From positions 1 through 59,435 of the forward strand of contig NW_003114673.1 of the NCBI RefSeq assembly GCF_000003605.2: a stretch of 59,435 nt of DNA, in the 5' to 3' direction. This DNA comes from Saccoglossus kowalevskii (lineage: Eukaryota > Hemichordata > Enteropneusta > Harrimaniidae). The translations under genes were made by a program, and so were the position numbers. The notes under the pieces are model-generated. The model saw nothing but the letters and a program-made list of their open reading frames with translations, searched no databases and had not been told where the DNA came from. This document shows positions 59,026 through 59,435 of the stretch, one piece after another; position 1 is the stretch's first letter, and the number at the start of each line of letters is the position of its first letter.

Positions 59026-59435
59026 AGTAAAGCACAATCGGGCGTGGTTAGTACTTGCATGGGAGACTCCCTCAGTAAACAAGCTGTTGAATTTTTTTTT
59101 CATCACACACATGTAAAACATATAAAACAACGTTCCTGCATTCTTTCTTACTGTGATGTCAATCATTTATAGTGGAAAATCGCGGAATTGTTGTAACTAT
59201 TTTAATTTAATAAAAAGTTTTCAAAATCCTTCTAATTTTCAAGAACAAGTTGTTTATGTCGTCGGCACGTAGTGGGTTTTAAGCTATTAACACACCGTTC
59301 AAAGTTGTTTAAAGTGATTGCAAAGTTGTGCAAAGTTATTACAAAGTTGGTAGATGTATTCGTATGTATGATTTAAGTTGTTGGCATATAGAAACGCGCA
59401 GTTCTAAAGTCGACAAATTTAATAAAATTAGTTGA
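59026..59435 (+). repeat. Monomer 62, right-truncated (410 bp)
   Basis: CGGGCGTGG, CATGGG and nine T, as in monomer 38. It is cut by the window end just past cluster A. ATGATTTAAG, GTTCTAAAGTCGAC and AAATTAGTTGA are private. Confidence 0.95.

Larger units (their letters stand above)
1..59435 (+). repeat. Satellite array, about 936-bp monomer, 62 anchor copies
   Basis: The motif GGTTAGTACTTG or a one-base variant recurs 62 times. Most intervals are 929-939 bp; the exceptions are 953, 1,297, 1,468 and 1,117 bp, each explained by an internal duplication. All copies share one orientation, and both window ends fall inside a monomer. Neighbouring copies differ mainly by scattered substitutions and single-base indels, which is typical of satellite DNA under concerted evolution. 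Most monomers carry sites for KpnI (GGTACC), EcoRV (GATATC), XbaI (TCTAGA), SalI (GTCGAC), HpaI (GTTAAC) and HindIII (AAGCTT), so genomic digests should give a ladder of about 936 bp. By eye the GC content is about one third. CpG is not obviously depleted. The host is inferred to be a metazoan from the 5S-derived segment; chromosomal position (centromeric, pericentromeric or other) cannot be told from the sequence. Confidence 0.98.

Noticed and set aside
1-59435. CRISPR array or bacterial repeat locus.
   Set aside because: The whole 936-bp period is repetitive with no unique spacers, there are no cas-like genes, and the unit contains metazoan 5S-derived sequence.

Overview
The window is a single uninterrupted satellite DNA array. 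One monomer of about 936 bp is repeated head to tail from the first base to the last. I counted 62 copies of an anchor segment, all on the + strand, plus the truncated end of one more copy at base 1. Neither array edge is in the window. I found no unique sequence, no unrelated insertion, no inverted monomer and no believable protein-coding gene. Recurring 60-95 codon open frames are by-products of the repeat.

The most informative part of the monomer is a segment of about 73 bp that I recognise as the 3' two-thirds of a metazoan 5S rRNA gene. It contains an A-box-like stretch, the intermediate element, a near-perfect C box and an RNA polymerase III-type T-run where a 5S gene would end. Identity to remembered 5S sequences is 29 of 30 bases over the core in the best copies. 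Upstream of the A box only about 12 bp still resemble 5S, displaced by roughly 11 extra bases, and the rest of the 5' half is not recognisable. These are therefore 5S-derived pseudogene modules, not 5S genes. The variants look animal rather than plant, and the common GGGCGTGG form leans towards arthropods. The sequence is AT-rich (about one third GC by eye) and CpG sites are plentiful, which fits a genome with little CpG methylation. The species cannot be named.

Monomer layout, numbered from the 5S-derived segment: 5S module and T-run (bases 1-75); AT-rich spacer with the direct-repeat-poor AATAAA region (75-270); cluster A, five AAAGTT-like motifs spaced 10-11 bp apart (270-325); middle spacer with two short inverted repeats (325-590); a TATATAAG motif (about 587); cluster B, a diverged copy of cluster A (640-670); KpnI, EcoRV and ClaI-type palindromes (685-840); a small GC hairpin (868-883); and the run-up to the next 5S module.

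Regional layout: bases 1-8,357 are mixed monomers, with a near-identical run at 4,615-6,486. Bases 8,358-11,163 belong to a homogenised subfamily that starts at 7,423. Bases 11,164-26,150 mix three 5S-flank haplotypes, here called I, II and III. Bases 26,151-38,268 contain two of the three length-variant monomers. Bases 38,269-45,935 are mostly haplotypes III and II and include a nearly identical pair at 42,011-43,882 and the third length variant. Bases 45,936-59,435 are mixed again. Several monomers have close relatives 12, 24, 30 or more units away, so exchange is not only between neighbours.

Haplotype I: ...GATGCACCTGTG, GGATACC, usually CGTGCGTGG, CATGGG, AAACAAG, TTTATTTTC. Haplotype II: ...CATGCAGCTGTG, GGTCACC, CGGGCGTGG, CATGTGAGAC, AATCGAG, uninterrupted T-run. 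Haplotype III: ...CTTGCAGCTATG, GGTCACC, often CGGGCCTGG, CATGGGAGAC, AAACAAG. Every monomer entry below begins at the first base of its 5S-derived segment, so that segment is always the first 70-75 bp of the entry.
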